DNA from: Syntrophaceae bacterium
GTDB taxonomy: Bacteria; Desulfobacterota; BSN033; UBA1163
Assembly (NCBI GenBank): GCA_013388635.1
Contig: JACAEX010000088.1
Coordinates: forward strand, 1-64,000
Direction of reading: 5' to 3'
Length of the DNA stretch: 64,000 nucleotides
The notes under the pieces are model-generated. The model searched no databases. It saw only the letters and a program-made list of their open reading frames with translations, and was not told the origin of the DNA. The stretch's first letter is position 1. Each line of letters begins with the position of its first letter. A program made the position numbers and the translations under genes. This document shows, one piece after another, positions 1 through 8,967 of this stretch.

Positions 1-134
1 AATTTAGGACAAAGAGGCTTTAGCCATTTAAACCTGACCTCCCTATTGGCCCCACAATCCACTTTCTCCGCCCTGTCCATATCTGAGTATCCCCCCTGAC
101 ACACAGATTGTACACTACCCCCCTCACATCTGCT

Positions 135-163
135 TTGACAAATTCCCAGGGGAATGAGATAAT
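135..163 (+). promoter_or_regulatory. Sigma-70 type promoter with internal palindrome
   Basis: TTGACA lies at 135-140 and GATAAT at 158-163, separated by exactly 17 bases. The spacer holds a 14-base near-perfect palindrome (ATTCCC-AG-GGGAAT, 142-155) that could serve as an operator. The nearest plus-strand gene is the broken protease gene beginning at 350. In the rest of 1-349 I see no gene or RNA. Confidence 0.55.
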
Positions 164-349
164 TAAAACCGAATGGGGTCAACGGGCACATATACAACCC
201 AGACAATAGAATCGATTTAACACCGTTGAACCCGAGTATAACCCCCTGGCACTCCTTTGAGCGGCTGAGCTCATATACATTCGCATCCTGGAAACAGCAC
301 TCTTGAGCGAAACATATATTTTAAGTGTATTTTTAATGAAAGGTTGGTG

Positions 350-744
350 ATGGAAATGGGGAGGATAGTTGCATCGGTTGAAGTCGAAAATATTTTGAAC
401 CGTGAAAAAAAATCCGATGCGATGCTCTGGTTGATACGGGTACATCCCACCTCGTTCTGCCGACCGCTTGGCGCCCACGCCTCGGTGATTTAAAGGAAAT
501 CGGAACGGTCGAACTTGAGATCGCCAACCAATAAGTGGTTCAAGGAATCGTATGTGGTCCAGTACAGGTACAAATCGAAGGATTTCGACCCATTTTTACA
601 GAAGTCCTCTTCGTCGTAGAGATGGAACCCGTGGACAAGAAGTACGAACCCTTCATAGGATACATTGTGCTCGAACAATCACAGGCAGCAGTCGATATAG
701 TGGGGCATCGTTTGATTCATGTCAAGCGACTGGACCTGAAATGA
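350..744 (+). pseudogene. Retropepsin-like (clan AA) aspartic protease, broken
   Basis: Reading the plus strand in two frames restores one protein of about 130 residues. The first part starts at ATG 350 after AAAGG. The frame then shifts by -1 within a run of eight A (405-412), after which the sequence reads CDALVDTGTSHLVLP, with the DTG catalytic motif of retropepsin-like proteases. It continues to an in-frame TAA at 532-534 and resumes at GTG 535 with a tail rich in family-like blocks (IEGFRPIFTEVLF, GYIVLEQSQAAVD, GHRLIHVKRLDLK). Two lesions make this a pseudogene. The A-run can form a slippery A-AAA-AAA heptamer, so programmed frameshifting is possible for the first lesion, but it does not explain the stop. 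Family assignment is from memory of small bacterial clan AA proteins, which are often found as solo or TA-like genes. Confidence 0.6.
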
Positions 745-849
745 TAACTGCCGAATCACATATCTGTCTAACAACTCCAACTCCCGGCACCGAAAAAGAG
801 CTGAATGTGCACCAAATCTTTACATGTCCTCAACAATTAAGACAAAAAC

Positions 850-2187
850 CTACTTAGAAATCTCAAACCAACCCCGGCTGAAGTATCTTTTAGAGATTAA
901 GAAGGCCTGCACGAACTGAGAGAGATTCATCGACCACCAAACAGAAACAGCGCCGAATCCAAACAGGACGACAAAGATATAGCTTAACGGAATTCTCACC
1001 AACCACACGCTGAGGGCTATCCTTAGCAAGACGCTTTTGGTATCCCCTGCCCCATTTAAACCACCACTGAGGATAACACTCCAGGCCATAAATGGCTCAC
1101 TTATCATGCTGATAAAGATATATTTTACACTTTCCTTGATGACGATCTCATTATTTGATAAGAACGATACAATCCACCGAGCATTTACCACCGCTGCGAT
1201 GACCATCAATATTACGATCCAGACCCCAATTGCGGCAGTCACAATACCACTCTTAAAAGCATTTTCTTCTTTCTTTTCACCCAACAGGTTTCCCACTATC
1301 ACGGCATTCGCCATATTGAATCCAAAAACCGGAAGATAAATCGCTGACTCGATCCTCAGCCCGGTCGTCAGGGCGGCAAGAATTTCAATTCTGTTTTCGG
1401 GCAGGGCACTCAGGATCAAAAAGAGGACCATTGAGGAAAGCTGCCACAAAATCTGGAGTAACCCGATGGGCCAGCCAATACCGACAATCTTCTTAACTCG
1501 ATCCGCAGAAAACCTCTTCTTACCAGCGAGAAGCCCACGGATATAGGACAAATTCACCATGCTTCCGATAAAGGCACTCAAGGCCGTTGCCAGTGCAATT
1601 CCTTTGAAACCGATAGAGGTATGAAAGACAAGGAGGAAATTGAGCGCAATATTGACCACACAGACAAGAGCCATTGTCTTCAAAGAGGTTTTGACCATAT
1701 CGCAGGATCTCAATATTCCATTACAATTGATAAGCACATAGTGAAAGAGTAGACCACCTGCATAGATATAGATAAAGGAAATTATCAGGGGTTTGAGCTC
1801 TTCAGGGATGTTCGAGACCTTGACAATTCCTGGGCTCAAAAACATCCCTGCTAAGGCAAGAACGAATCCTGCAATCGCGGTTGCTACAATAGAGGAAAAA
1901 ACCGACTCGGTTAATTCGTCCTTATTGGTTGAGGTAAATAATCTCGAAATCAACGAAACGGTCCCGACGGTGAGGGCATTGGCAATGATGATGAAAATAA
2001 AATAGATCTGAACGACAAAACCGTAGGCTGCCTGAACTTCCTTGCTCACCCTGCCAGCGATATATACATCGGCGAGACCGATGAGAAATTCAAAAAACAT
2101 GATCAGCGTCATCGGCCAGCTGACCGACCAGCTCCGGGAGATATAAGTCCCTATCTCCTCTCTCCTGAACCACTTAAAGAACCCCAT
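850..2187 (-). CDS. MATE family multidrug/toxin efflux transporter
   Basis: Inner-membrane exporter of the MATE family, which moves drugs, toxins or metabolites out of the cell using an Na+ or H+ gradient. The 445-residue product has about twelve hydrophobic segments and the pseudo-twofold layout usual for the family. The N-terminal half carries SWPMTLIMFFEFLIGLADVY and the matching second half starts near GWPIGLLQILWQL. I chose ATG 2187. An upstream in-frame TTG at 2226 would add 13 residues, and AAGGAG lies between the two starts but about 22 bases from the ATG, so the start is uncertain. The gene stands alone, convergent with the broken protease gene and divergent from the acyl-CoA synthetase gene. 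The substrate cannot be told from sequence. Confidence 0.85.
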   Translation of the reverse strand: MGFFKWFRREEIGTYISRSWSVSWPMTLIMFFEFLIGLADVYIAGRVSKEVQAAYGFVVQIYFIFIIIANALTVGTVSLISRLFTSTNKDELTESVFSSIVATAIAGFVLALAGMFLSPGIVKVSNIPEELKPLIISFIYIYAGGLLFHYVLINCNGILRSCDMVKTSLKTMALVCVVNIALNFLLVFHTSIGFKGIALATALSAFIGSMVNLSYIRGLLAGKKRFSADRVKKIVGIGWPIGLLQILWQLSSMVLFLILSALPENRIEILAALTTGLRIESAIYLPVFGFNMANAVIVGNLLGEKKEENAFKSGIVTAAIGVWIVILMVIAAVVNARWIVSFLSNNEIVIKESVKYIFISMISEPFMAWSVILSGGLNGAGDTKSVLLRIALSVWLVRIPLSYIFVVLFGFGAVSVWWSMNLSQFVQAFLISKRYFSRGWFEISK

Positions 2188-2326
2188 ATGAAGAAATAAC
2201 TTAGCAGGCGAACTCCTTGCGGTCAATAAGATATTATTGATGACATCAATTCAGCATCCCATCTTTCCTTTTCTTTTAGGATAGGTTAATAATGGAAAAA
2301 TTATTTTTCGGAAAAGGAGGGGGCAA

Positions 2327-4444
2327 TTGATCGACTTCTTTTTTGAACCGGTTGGAGTGGCCGTGGTCGGTGCCACTCCAGAACCGCACACCGCTGGCTT
2401 CAACCTGATCACCAATCTGACCCTCTCCTACAGGGGACCCATCTATCCTGTCAACCCTAAACATGATGAGATCCTCGGCCTCAGGTGTTATCCCAGGGTA
2501 TCGAATATTGAAGGCCCTCTGGATGTCGCATTAATCCTTGTGCCTGCTCCTGCTGTCCCTCAGGTTCTCGAAGACTGTGTGGCAAAAGGGGCGAGGGGAG
2601 CGATTATCGAATCGAGCGGCTTTGCCGAGGTTGGATCTAGGGGCAAGGCGCTGCAGGATCGGTGTGTTGCCATTGCCCGTAAAGGAGGGATGAGGTTATG
2701 GGGTCCCAATTGTATGGGCTTCATCGACACATCGAAGGGCCACGTCTTTTCGTTTGTCATCCCGGAGGCCTGGAAAGAAGGGATGAACGCTGGCCGGGTC
2801 TCCCTCATCGTCCAGAGTGGCCTCCTGGCCGCTGGCTTCATTACTACCCTGATGGGAAACAAAACCCTCGGGTTGGCAAAGGTATGTTCCATCGGCAATA
2901 AGTGCGATGTCGAGGAGACGGAGCTCTTGGAATATCTTCTCAGGGACCGAGCGACGAAGGTGATCGGCCTTTACCTGGAGTCTTTCATGAACGGACGTCG
3001 TTTCATTGAGCTCTGTCATTCATCGCCCAAGCCCATTGTAATCCTCAAGGGAGGAAAAACCCCTCTCAGCGCCGAAGCCACAGTCAGCCATACCGCCTCC
3101 CTGGCCGGCAATGATCAGCTGATCACCGGTCTTCTCCGGCAGGCGAATCTCCACCAGGCAGAGGACTTTTTTGAGATGATCGATATGGCCCGTACTCTTG
3201 AGAAGGATTTTCGGCTCCAGCAGCCGCCTCAGGGAAGGCCAAGGATCGCCATCCTGAGCTATAGCGGAGCTTCAGGGATTGTCACCACAGATCACCTGGA
3301 AAAGCATCATCTGACCCTTGCCCGGCTATCTCCTCAGACTCAGAAACGTCTGGAGGAACTCTCACCTGCCTGGATGCCTGTTAAGAACCCGGTTGACTAC
3401 TGGCCAGCAGCGGAAAAGCATGGGCCGTCTTTGGCATATAAACATGGGATCAAGGTCCTTCACGATGCGCCAGAAGTGGATGGCCTTATCGTTCACCTCT
3501 TTGCAGGATTTGGGATCTGGTTTCTGGACATGAAGGAGGTCATGTCCGTGATCAAGGGATCTCGGAAACCGATCCTCTTCTGGCTGATCGGCCCGGAGAA
3601 GGGCCGGGAGCCGACACGCCTGACCCTCGAACAGGAGGGTTGGCCAACCTTTCATGAGATCCACCGGACGGTCAGGGTGATGGCCAGCCTCTTCGCACAG
3701 TCCAGGCAAAAGGAGAGAATGCCGGGGATCCCCTCCCCGGGGTTATCAATCGACCCGTCGCTCAAAGAGCTGATCGAGAAGGCTGATAGAAATCAAGCGG
3801 CTGTATTGGATGAATTTGACTCTAAGAAATGGTTAAGGGCCCTTGATCTGAAAGTGGTCGACGAAGCCATTGCTCAAGATATGGAGGAGGCTCTTACAAA
3901 GGCAGATGAGATCGGCTATCCAGTGGTCCTTAAAGGGAGGGTGGAAGGACAGGTCCATAAAACTGAGGCCGGTCTGGTTAAACTGAATCTCTGTAATGCC
4001 GGACAGTTGAGATCAGCTTGCCAGGAGATGCTTAACCTGAAACCCAAGCCCGATTTCTTCATGGTTCAGCCCATGTTGAAAGGCGATCTCGAGCTGATTG
4101 CAGGAGTCATCCGGGATCCTCAATTCGGCCTGGCTGCCATGCTCGGACTGGGAGGAATATGGACCGAAACTTATAGGGATGTCGCTTTTCGCCTCGTCCC
4201 CCTGACTCAGAAAGATGTGAAGGAGATGGTCTCGGACTTAAAAGGGGAGGCTCTCTTCAAGGGGTATCGAGGTTCAAAGCCCGTGAATATGGGAGCGCTA
4301 TCCGATTGGCTAATGAAATTAGGATGGCTTGCAATGACTTATGAAAAGATCGAACAGATCGATGTCAATCCCCTTCTGATCATTGACGGAGAACCCGTAG
4401 CCCTGGACGCCACCGTCATGCTCACCCAGGACTCCAAAATTTAA
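2327..4444 (+). CDS. ADP-forming acetate/acyl-CoA ligase, fused subunits
   Basis: Converts an acyl-CoA, ADP and phosphate to the free acid, CoA and ATP, or the reverse. It is a substrate-level phosphorylation enzyme common in anaerobes. The 705 residues hold a CoA-binding Rossmann domain (about 1-130, VAVVGATPEP), succinyl-CoA ligase-like domains (about 150-460) and a C-terminal ATP-grasp domain (about 480-700, YPVVLKGRVEGQVHKTEAGL). The phosphohistidine of the family is visible as His255 in SHTASLAG. The start is TTG 2327, chosen because AAGGAGG sits 7 bases upstream. It ends 20 bases from the converging acetyltransferase gene. Substrate preference (acetyl, propionyl or aryl) is not readable; related proteins are sometimes annotated as acetyltransferases because of the ATP-grasp/CoA layout. 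Confidence 0.85.
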   Translation: MIDFFFEPVGVAVVGATPEPHTAGFNLITNLTLSYRGPIYPVNPKHDEILGLRCYPRVSNIEGPLDVALILVPAPAVPQVLEDCVAKGARGAIIESSGFAEVGSRGKALQDRCVAIARKGGMRLWGPNCMGFIDTSKGHVFSFVIPEAWKEGMNAGRVSLIVQSGLLAAGFITTLMGNKTLGLAKVCSIGNKCDVEETELLEYLLRDRATKVIGLYLESFMNGRRFIELCHSSPKPIVILKGGKTPLSAEATVSHTASLAGNDQLITGLLRQANLHQAEDFFEMIDMARTLEKDFRLQQPPQGRPRIAILSYSGASGIVTTDHLEKHHLTLARLSPQTQKRLEELSPAWMPVKNPVDYWPAAEKHGPSLAYKHGIKVLHDAPEVDGLIVHLFAGFGIWFLDMKEVMSVIKGSRKPILFWLIGPEKGREPTRLTLEQEGWPTFHEIHRTVRVMASLFAQSRQKERMPGIPSPGLSIDPSLKELIEKADRNQAAVLDEFDSKKWLRALDLKVVDEAIAQDMEEALTKADEIGYPVVLKGRVEGQVHKTEAGLVKLNLCNAGQLRSACQEMLNLKPKPDFFMVQPMLKGDLELIAGVIRDPQFGLAAMLGLGGIWTETYRDVAFRLVPLTQKDVKEMVSDLKGEALFKGYRGSKPVNMGALSDWLMKLGWLAMTYEKIEQIDVNPLLIIDGEPVALDATVMLTQDSKI

Positions 4445-4464
4445 AGGATGGGGAATTTCTATTT

Positions 4465-5037
4465 TCAAACCTCCTTCACGATATTTTGCTCTTTTCTGTA
4501 CCTCTTCCCGCAGGCCGGGCATATAGCCTTGCCGGATCGGAAAACGATCTCCACCGCACACTGGCAAACCCAGCCCTTAACTCTTCCGGGATTTCCGTAA
4601 ACCAGGGCATAATCCGGAACATCCTTGGTCACGACAGAACCGGCTCCGATAAAGGCATAGTGACCGATCTGATTTCCGCAGACGATCGTGGCGTTGGCCC
4701 CGATCGTTGCTCCCCTTCTGACCAGCGTCTCCCGAAACTCCTTCTTTCTCGATATGAAGCTTCGAGGATTGAAAACATTGGTGAAGACCATGGAAGGTCC
4801 GCAGAACACATCATCCTCGAGAATCACCTTATCGTAGATGGAGACATTATTCTGAATTTTGATGTTATCTCCTAAGATAGCCCCGGACCCGATAAAGACG
4901 TTTTGACCGATCAGGCAGTTCTTGCCGATCCTGGCCCCTGACATGATGTGCGAGAAATGCCAGATCCGGGTCCCCTCACCGATCTCCACAGGCTCATCCA
5001 CCACCGCCGTCGGATGGACAAAGTATCTCTTTTCCAT
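4465..5037 (-). CDS. Hexapeptide N-acetyltransferase, WbpD/WlbB-like
   Basis: Probably acetylates the 3-amino group of a UDP-2-acetamido-3-amino uronic acid using acetyl-CoA in the cytoplasm. The 190 residues are mostly left-handed beta-helix repeats ([36 protein letters not shown]). The C-terminus has an added cysteine cluster (VCQCA then CPACGKRY), which looks like a small zinc ribbon. I chose ATG 5037, four bases after the stop of the upstream oxidoreductase gene; a longer TTG start at 5061 would overlap it. Context with the Gfo/Idh oxidoreductase and the DegT aminotransferase supports the WbpD role over a maltose- or serine-acetyltransferase reading. Last gene of the polysaccharide cluster. 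Confidence 0.8.
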   Translation of the reverse strand: MEKRYFVHPTAVVDEPVEIGEGTRIWHFSHIMSGARIGKNCLIGQNVFIGSGAILGDNIKIQNNVSIYDKVILEDDVFCGPSMVFTNVFNPRSFISRKKEFRETLVRRGATIGANATIVCGNQIGHYAFIGAGSVVTKDVPDYALVYGNPGRVKGWVCQCAVEIVFRSGKAICPACGKRYRKEQNIVKEV

Positions 5038-5041
5038 CTTT

Positions 5042-6052
5042 TCATTCCCTTCCAAGAGCAATCGGAGTTCCTTTCTCCTTTAACGACTTCTGGGCAGCCA
5101 TGAGGATCCTCAGCACCTTCAACCCATCGCGGCCACCCGTCTTCGGTTCTTTTCTCGATTCGATGCATTGGACGAAATCTTCTGCCTCGGCCCGAAGGGG
5201 CTCTATCATCTTAATGCTCGGGATGGTGATGTCTCCGAATCTCAGGCTCAGATATTCTCCATAACTTGAATAGGACGGACTTCCAACACCTTTATCATAT
5301 ATCTTCAACTTCTCGGAGACCTCCATGTCATCAAAAACCGCCATCTTCTTTGAACCCACGATCGTAATCTTCCTCACCTTATGCGGGTCGAGCCAGCTCA
5401 AATGGATATTGGCCATCTTCCCATCGGAAAATCGGAGGCTCAGAAAGACCACATCCTCAATCCCGCTCTGGATATAGCTCTCTCCATGGGCTGAGACGAT
5501 CACCGGTTCCTCATTGAGAAGATGGAGGATCACTGACAGATCATGGGGAGCAAAGGAGAGCAGGGCGTTCTCGTCCTGGCGGATCACTCCGAGATTGACC
5601 CGCTGCGTGTAGATATAGTAGATATTCCCTAATCCCCCGGAATCGACCATCTCCTTCAGCCGATCCACCACAGGGTGATAGATCAGGAGATGACCGACCA
5701 TCAGGACTCTTCCCCTGCTCTCCGAAATCTCCAGCATCTCCTCTGCTTCTTTTGAGTTTAGTGCGATGGGCTTCTCAACGAGCACATCCTTATCGGCCAA
5801 TAATGCATCCCTGGACAGGGGATAATGTGATATAGCTGAGGAGGCGATGATGATTCCGTTCACCTCTGGGTCATGGAGTATCGGCTCCAAATTCTCAACC
5901 GTCTTCAATTGGGGATAGGATTTCTTTATCGGTTGTAGCTTAGAAGGATCGCTGTCACAGACATACTTCAGCCGAACATTGGGAAGCTCTGAGAACACCC
6001 TGATATGATTCTTTCCCCATGCCCCGGCTCCCACCACAGCAACATTGATCAT
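5042..6052 (-). CDS. Gfo/Idh/MocA oxidoreductase, WbpB/WlbA-like
   Basis: NAD(P)-dependent oxidoreductase of 336 residues. It has an N-terminal Rossmann fold ([17 protein letters not shown]), the family EKP motif with its catalytic lysine ([14 protein letters not shown], about residue 95) and a C-terminal sugar-binding domain. In WbpB/WlbA the reaction is oxidation of C3 of UDP-GlcNAcA, preparing it for transamination. The next gene downstream is a WbpD-type acetyltransferase four bases away, and a DegT aminotransferase lies in the same cluster, so that three-step route is the best inference. The UDP-GlcNAc 6-dehydrogenase (WbpA) that should supply the substrate is not in the window. Confidence 0.8.
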   Translation of the reverse strand: MINVAVVGAGAWGKNHIRVFSELPNVRLKYVCDSDPSKLQPIKKSYPQLKTVENLEPILHDPEVNGIIIASSAISHYPLSRDALLADKDVLVEKPIALNSKEAEEMLEISESRGRVLMVGHLLIYHPVVDRLKEMVDSGGLGNIYYIYTQRVNLGVIRQDENALLSFAPHDLSVILHLLNEEPVIVSAHGESYIQSGIEDVVFLSLRFSDGKMANIHLSWLDPHKVRKITIVGSKKMAVFDDMEVSEKLKIYDKGVGSPSYSSYGEYLSLRFGDITIPSIKMIEPLRAEAEDFVQCIESRKEPKTGGRDGLKVLRILMAAQKSLKEKGTPIALGRE

Positions 6053-6054
6053 AC

Positions 6055-6195
6055 AATCTCCTTCCCAAATTCAAATTCGAAGCACGAAATCCGAAATAAT
6101 TTCTAAATTCAGAAACTCAAATATTCGAAAGGGTTTTGAATTTTTGTCATTTCAAATTTGGACTTGTTTCGGATTTCGATATTCGGATTTAGGAT
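6055..6195. repeat. AT-rich imperfect inverted repeat
   Basis: Intergenic A+T-rich stretch built from TTCGAA/ATTCGG-like words. An 11-base arm (GAAATCCGAAA, 6086-6096) has a perfect reverse complement at 6167-6177, giving a long hairpin with imperfect inner pairing. It resembles an interspersed repeat rather than a gene and lies between the oxidoreductase gene and a glycosyltransferase gene. Confidence 0.65.
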
Positions 6196-6199
6196 TTCC

Positions 6200-7144
6200 T
6201 CATGCTCTCGGTCTCAGGCCCATCTCTTTTGGGCATCCCTTCAGATGCCACCACATCAGATAGCTAAGGAGCGAGAACCTCTTTTTCCATTTCTTGACGG
6301 CGAAGCAGGTCAATAGGCATCCAACGGCCGTCAGAAGCAGTTCTGCCAGCAGTCTTTTGACAGACCCAACAACGAGGATGAGCCATTGCAGGCTTCCTCT
6401 ATTCTTTTTGAAAAAATGGTAACGGGAGCGGAAATATTCTACCCTCGCCCTCCTCTTCTCAATCTCAGCACCCTTTCCCTGGAAATGGTAAACCTCTGCC
6501 TGAGGAAGATGATAGATCCTCCAGCCTGCCCTCTTCATCCGGTAACACCAATCGGTCTCTTCAAGAAAGAGGAAGTAATCCTCATCCAGTAATCCCACCT
6601 GCTCCATGGTGTCCCGCCTTACCATCATGCAGGCACCAATGACCGAATCCACCTCAATGGGCTCAGTGTAGTCCTGTTCCTTCCCGGGATATTTCGATGG
6701 GAACAACCATCTTAAGAGGCTCTTGTTAAGAAGTTCCGTGGCCAACGATGGGAAATTTGCGATCGAATTCTGCTTCGATCCATCCGGATTCAGAAGCTGG
6801 CCTCCGGCTGCTCCGGCCTCCGGATGAGCATCCATAAACGAGGTCAATCGGTCAATAGCCCCTGGCTTCACCTTAGCATCCGGGTTCAGAAGGAGGACAT
6901 ACCTCCCCTTCGACAGGCGAAGGGCCTGATTATTGGCCCTGGCAAATCCGAGGTTCGTCCGATTTTCAATCAACTTTACCTCCGGGAACCTCTCTCGAAC
7001 GGCAGCCACGCTTCCGTCCGTGGAACCGTTGTCCACCACAAAAACCTCCATCCCCTTCTCCCTGACGGATTGATGAACCGACTCCAGACATTGAAGGAGA
7101 AACTCTTTGGTGTTCCAGTTCACGATAATAACAGAAAGACCCAT
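6200..7144 (-). CDS. Family 2 glycosyltransferase (rhamnosyltransferase-like)
   Basis: Cytoplasmic-face glycosyltransferase of 314 residues with a GT-A fold. The N-terminus has VSVIIVNWN-type sequence (LSVIIVNWNTKEFL), DNGSTDGS follows, and the DxD-like region reads LLLNPDAKVKPG. The C-terminal third ends with hydrophobic segments (LLTAVGCLLTCFAVKKW). The overall form matches the WbbL/rhamnosyltransferase group that adds a sugar to a lipid-linked glycan. ATG 7144 is preferred to TTG 7147 because AAGG then sits 8 bases upstream. The C-terminal end borders the AT-rich repeat. The sugar donor cannot be told. Confidence 0.85.
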   Translation of the reverse strand: MGLSVIIVNWNTKEFLLQCLESVHQSVREKGMEVFVVDNGSTDGSVAAVRERFPEVKLIENRTNLGFARANNQALRLSKGRYVLLLNPDAKVKPGAIDRLTSFMDAHPEAGAAGGQLLNPDGSKQNSIANFPSLATELLNKSLLRWLFPSKYPGKEQDYTEPIEVDSVIGACMMVRRDTMEQVGLLDEDYFLFLEETDWCYRMKRAGWRIYHLPQAEVYHFQGKGAEIEKRRARVEYFRSRYHFFKKNRGSLQWLILVVGSVKRLLAELLLTAVGCLLTCFAVKKWKKRFSLLSYLMWWHLKGCPKEMGLRPRA

Positions 7145-7180
7145 CAATAAACCTTAACCAGAAGTATTTGCAGTTTGATA

Positions 7181-8803
7181 TTAAAGTTTTTCAATCACCG
7201 TGCCCCCAGGTGAAATATAAACCAAGTCTCTCCGCTTACTTTCCACAACCAACTCTTTTAGAAAATTCTTTCTGTCTTCGACCATGGGGTTATGATTGAG
7301 GTACGCCTTCAGAAATCTGATACGGTCTGCCGTACTGATCACTTTGGGTGTGGATGTATTGAGCTGAAGGAGACTCCTGAATAACTTTCTCCCAACTACT
7401 TTCTTGCCCAGCCGGACATCCTCTAAGTCGAGGAGGTAAAAATTCCAAATCTCCCCATGTTTTGAAACCACGATATTACAAGTTTTCATGTCCTCGTGGT
7501 AGAGGTTCATCTTATGAAGCTTTGAAAGCCATTGAGCAAAGGTGTTGATAAAAGATCTCTTCTCCTTGAAGTCTATAAACCCTTTTGACAGATACCGATC
7601 CAGCTCATGATCGCCTTCCGATGCCTCCATTAAGAAGAAACTCTCTTTCAAACCCATCCAATTTCTACGTTCCATCAGAGCCAAGGGTTTGAGGCAGGGG
7701 ATCCCTCTCGCCCTCAAGCCATTACCCGCGACCCAGGCCCTGAGCCCTCTGGAACGTCGGAAGTTCTCCTTGAACATCTTCCACAGAGTCGGATAACAGA
7801 ACTGCTTTACACACACCCTTTTGTTTCCATCGGTCAGTATAGAAACCCGGACCTCCGAACTATCTTTGACTAAAAAAGAGGGTCCCTTTCCAATCAAAGA
7901 AAGGTGTTCCCCAATTGCCTTTTTGAGACAATCCAATGGAAAATCCCTTCGATGGTAATAACGGATCATACCCTCCCTTTTGACTGTAAACTCCGTCGTC
8001 TCTTTCAGGCATCGTTTCGTCCTGCTCTGCCAATGCCTGGTCTGGAGACGGTCCATGGTGAAATGGATTCTTTGAAGTAATTCCTCTTTCCTCCGCAGGT
8101 GGTCAGAATCCGCTTCAAAATATGTTTCAATAAATCGCTGACGATCCTCTGCTTTCCACACCAATCTCAAGGACTGGAAGAGCTGCGACAAATTGAATAA
8201 TTTCTGGTTCAGAGAGAGAGAAGGGACGATCTTGGCGCGATGCAGGTCGCTGAGATAAAAAGAGTCTCTATCCCAAAGAAAATTCCCAGCATGAAAATCC
8301 TTATGAAAAAGTCCGGCCTCATGGACCTCTCTTACTGTTCTGGCTAACTGATCAACAGGGATCCCTCCTCCGAGCTTGATGGATTCTATGAGAGACGTCC
8401 CTGAGCCCACCGCCTCTGAAAGGTAGTAACTCTCCTTCACCAATCCTCGATGTCTCCTCTCCATCCAGCCCAAGGGCTCAGGAATGTTGAGGGCTTTATC
8501 ATGCAATCGATGGGCAATCGACCACTCCTTTCTTGCCTTCGAAGGGACAACAAGATACCTCAATGATTCAGTCCAACCCTTTGTCTTATCTCTCTTAAGA
8601 AAAATCCTTTGACCGGTCGGAAGGGTGAAAATAGCTGCCCATCTCAACCTCGTTGATTTCAACACCTCACCACCCATTTCCTCGACAAAAGAAACAGGGT
8701 CTTCAAAGAAACGAGAGGCCAGAGAGTTTAAAATCTCGTCCCTCAAACAACCCCTCATCTCACCTCTTGAAAATTCTCTCAAGGGCAAATGATCCTTCTC
8801 CAT
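7181..8803 (-). CDS. Tandem LPS-type (WaaP/Kdo kinase-like) kinase protein
   Basis: 540 residues with two kinase-fold units in one chain. Unit 1 (about 20-270) has GLFHKDFHAGNF with the catalytic Asp169 and a metal-site block FYLSDLHRAKI. Unit 2 (about 310-530) has LYHEDMKTCNIVV with Asp438 and YLLDLEDVRLGKK. Each unit also has a candidate ATP lysine (IFLKRDK and VCVKQF). The H-x-D-x5-N loop is that of the lipopolysaccharide kinase (WaaP/KdkA/InaA) group, which phosphorylates core heptose or Kdo. Single-unit kinases of this group are about 230-280 residues, so this is a fusion or duplication. Its place among glycosyltransferases suggests phosphorylation of two positions on the lipid A core; this is inference. 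Start ATG 8803. Confidence 0.75.
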   Translation of the reverse strand: MEKDHLPLREFSRGEMRGCLRDEILNSLASRFFEDPVSFVEEMGGEVLKSTRLRWAAIFTLPTGQRIFLKRDKTKGWTESLRYLVVPSKARKEWSIAHRLHDKALNIPEPLGWMERRHRGLVKESYYLSEAVGSGTSLIESIKLGGGIPVDQLARTVREVHEAGLFHKDFHAGNFLWDRDSFYLSDLHRAKIVPSLSLNQKLFNLSQLFQSLRLVWKAEDRQRFIETYFEADSDHLRRKEELLQRIHFTMDRLQTRHWQSRTKRCLKETTEFTVKREGMIRYYHRRDFPLDCLKKAIGEHLSLIGKGPSFLVKDSSEVRVSILTDGNKRVCVKQFCYPTLWKMFKENFRRSRGLRAWVAGNGLRARGIPCLKPLALMERRNWMGLKESFFLMEASEGDHELDRYLSKGFIDFKEKRSFINTFAQWLSKLHKMNLYHEDMKTCNIVVSKHGEIWNFYLLDLEDVRLGKKVVGRKLFRSLLQLNTSTPKVISTADRIRFLKAYLNHNPMVEDRKNFLKELVVESKRRDLVYISPGGTVIEKL

Positions 8804-8825
8804 CTCTTAAGTCTACCTCTAAAAA

Positions 8826-8910
8826 TGTCATTCCTGCGAAAGCAGGAATCCAGAGGGTCTTGAAATAACTGGACTCCCGCCGGAGTTTACCCCGTACTTA
8901 ATACGGGGGG
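8826..8910. repeat. REP-like palindromic repeat plus small hairpin
   Basis: Contains a palindrome ATTCCTGC-GAAA-GCAGGAAT followed by TCCAG and, after a short gap, CTGGACTCCCGCC. This is the widespread intergenic family often found next to genes in Gram-negative genomes. Directly after it, CCCCGTA (8890-8896) pairs with TACGGGG (8902-8908). No coding potential was seen in 8804-8967. Confidence 0.75.
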
Positions 8911-8967
8911 GATTGACGGATCGGGAATTATTAGAGGTTCTCTTAAGTCATCAATCCGGCCAATGTG

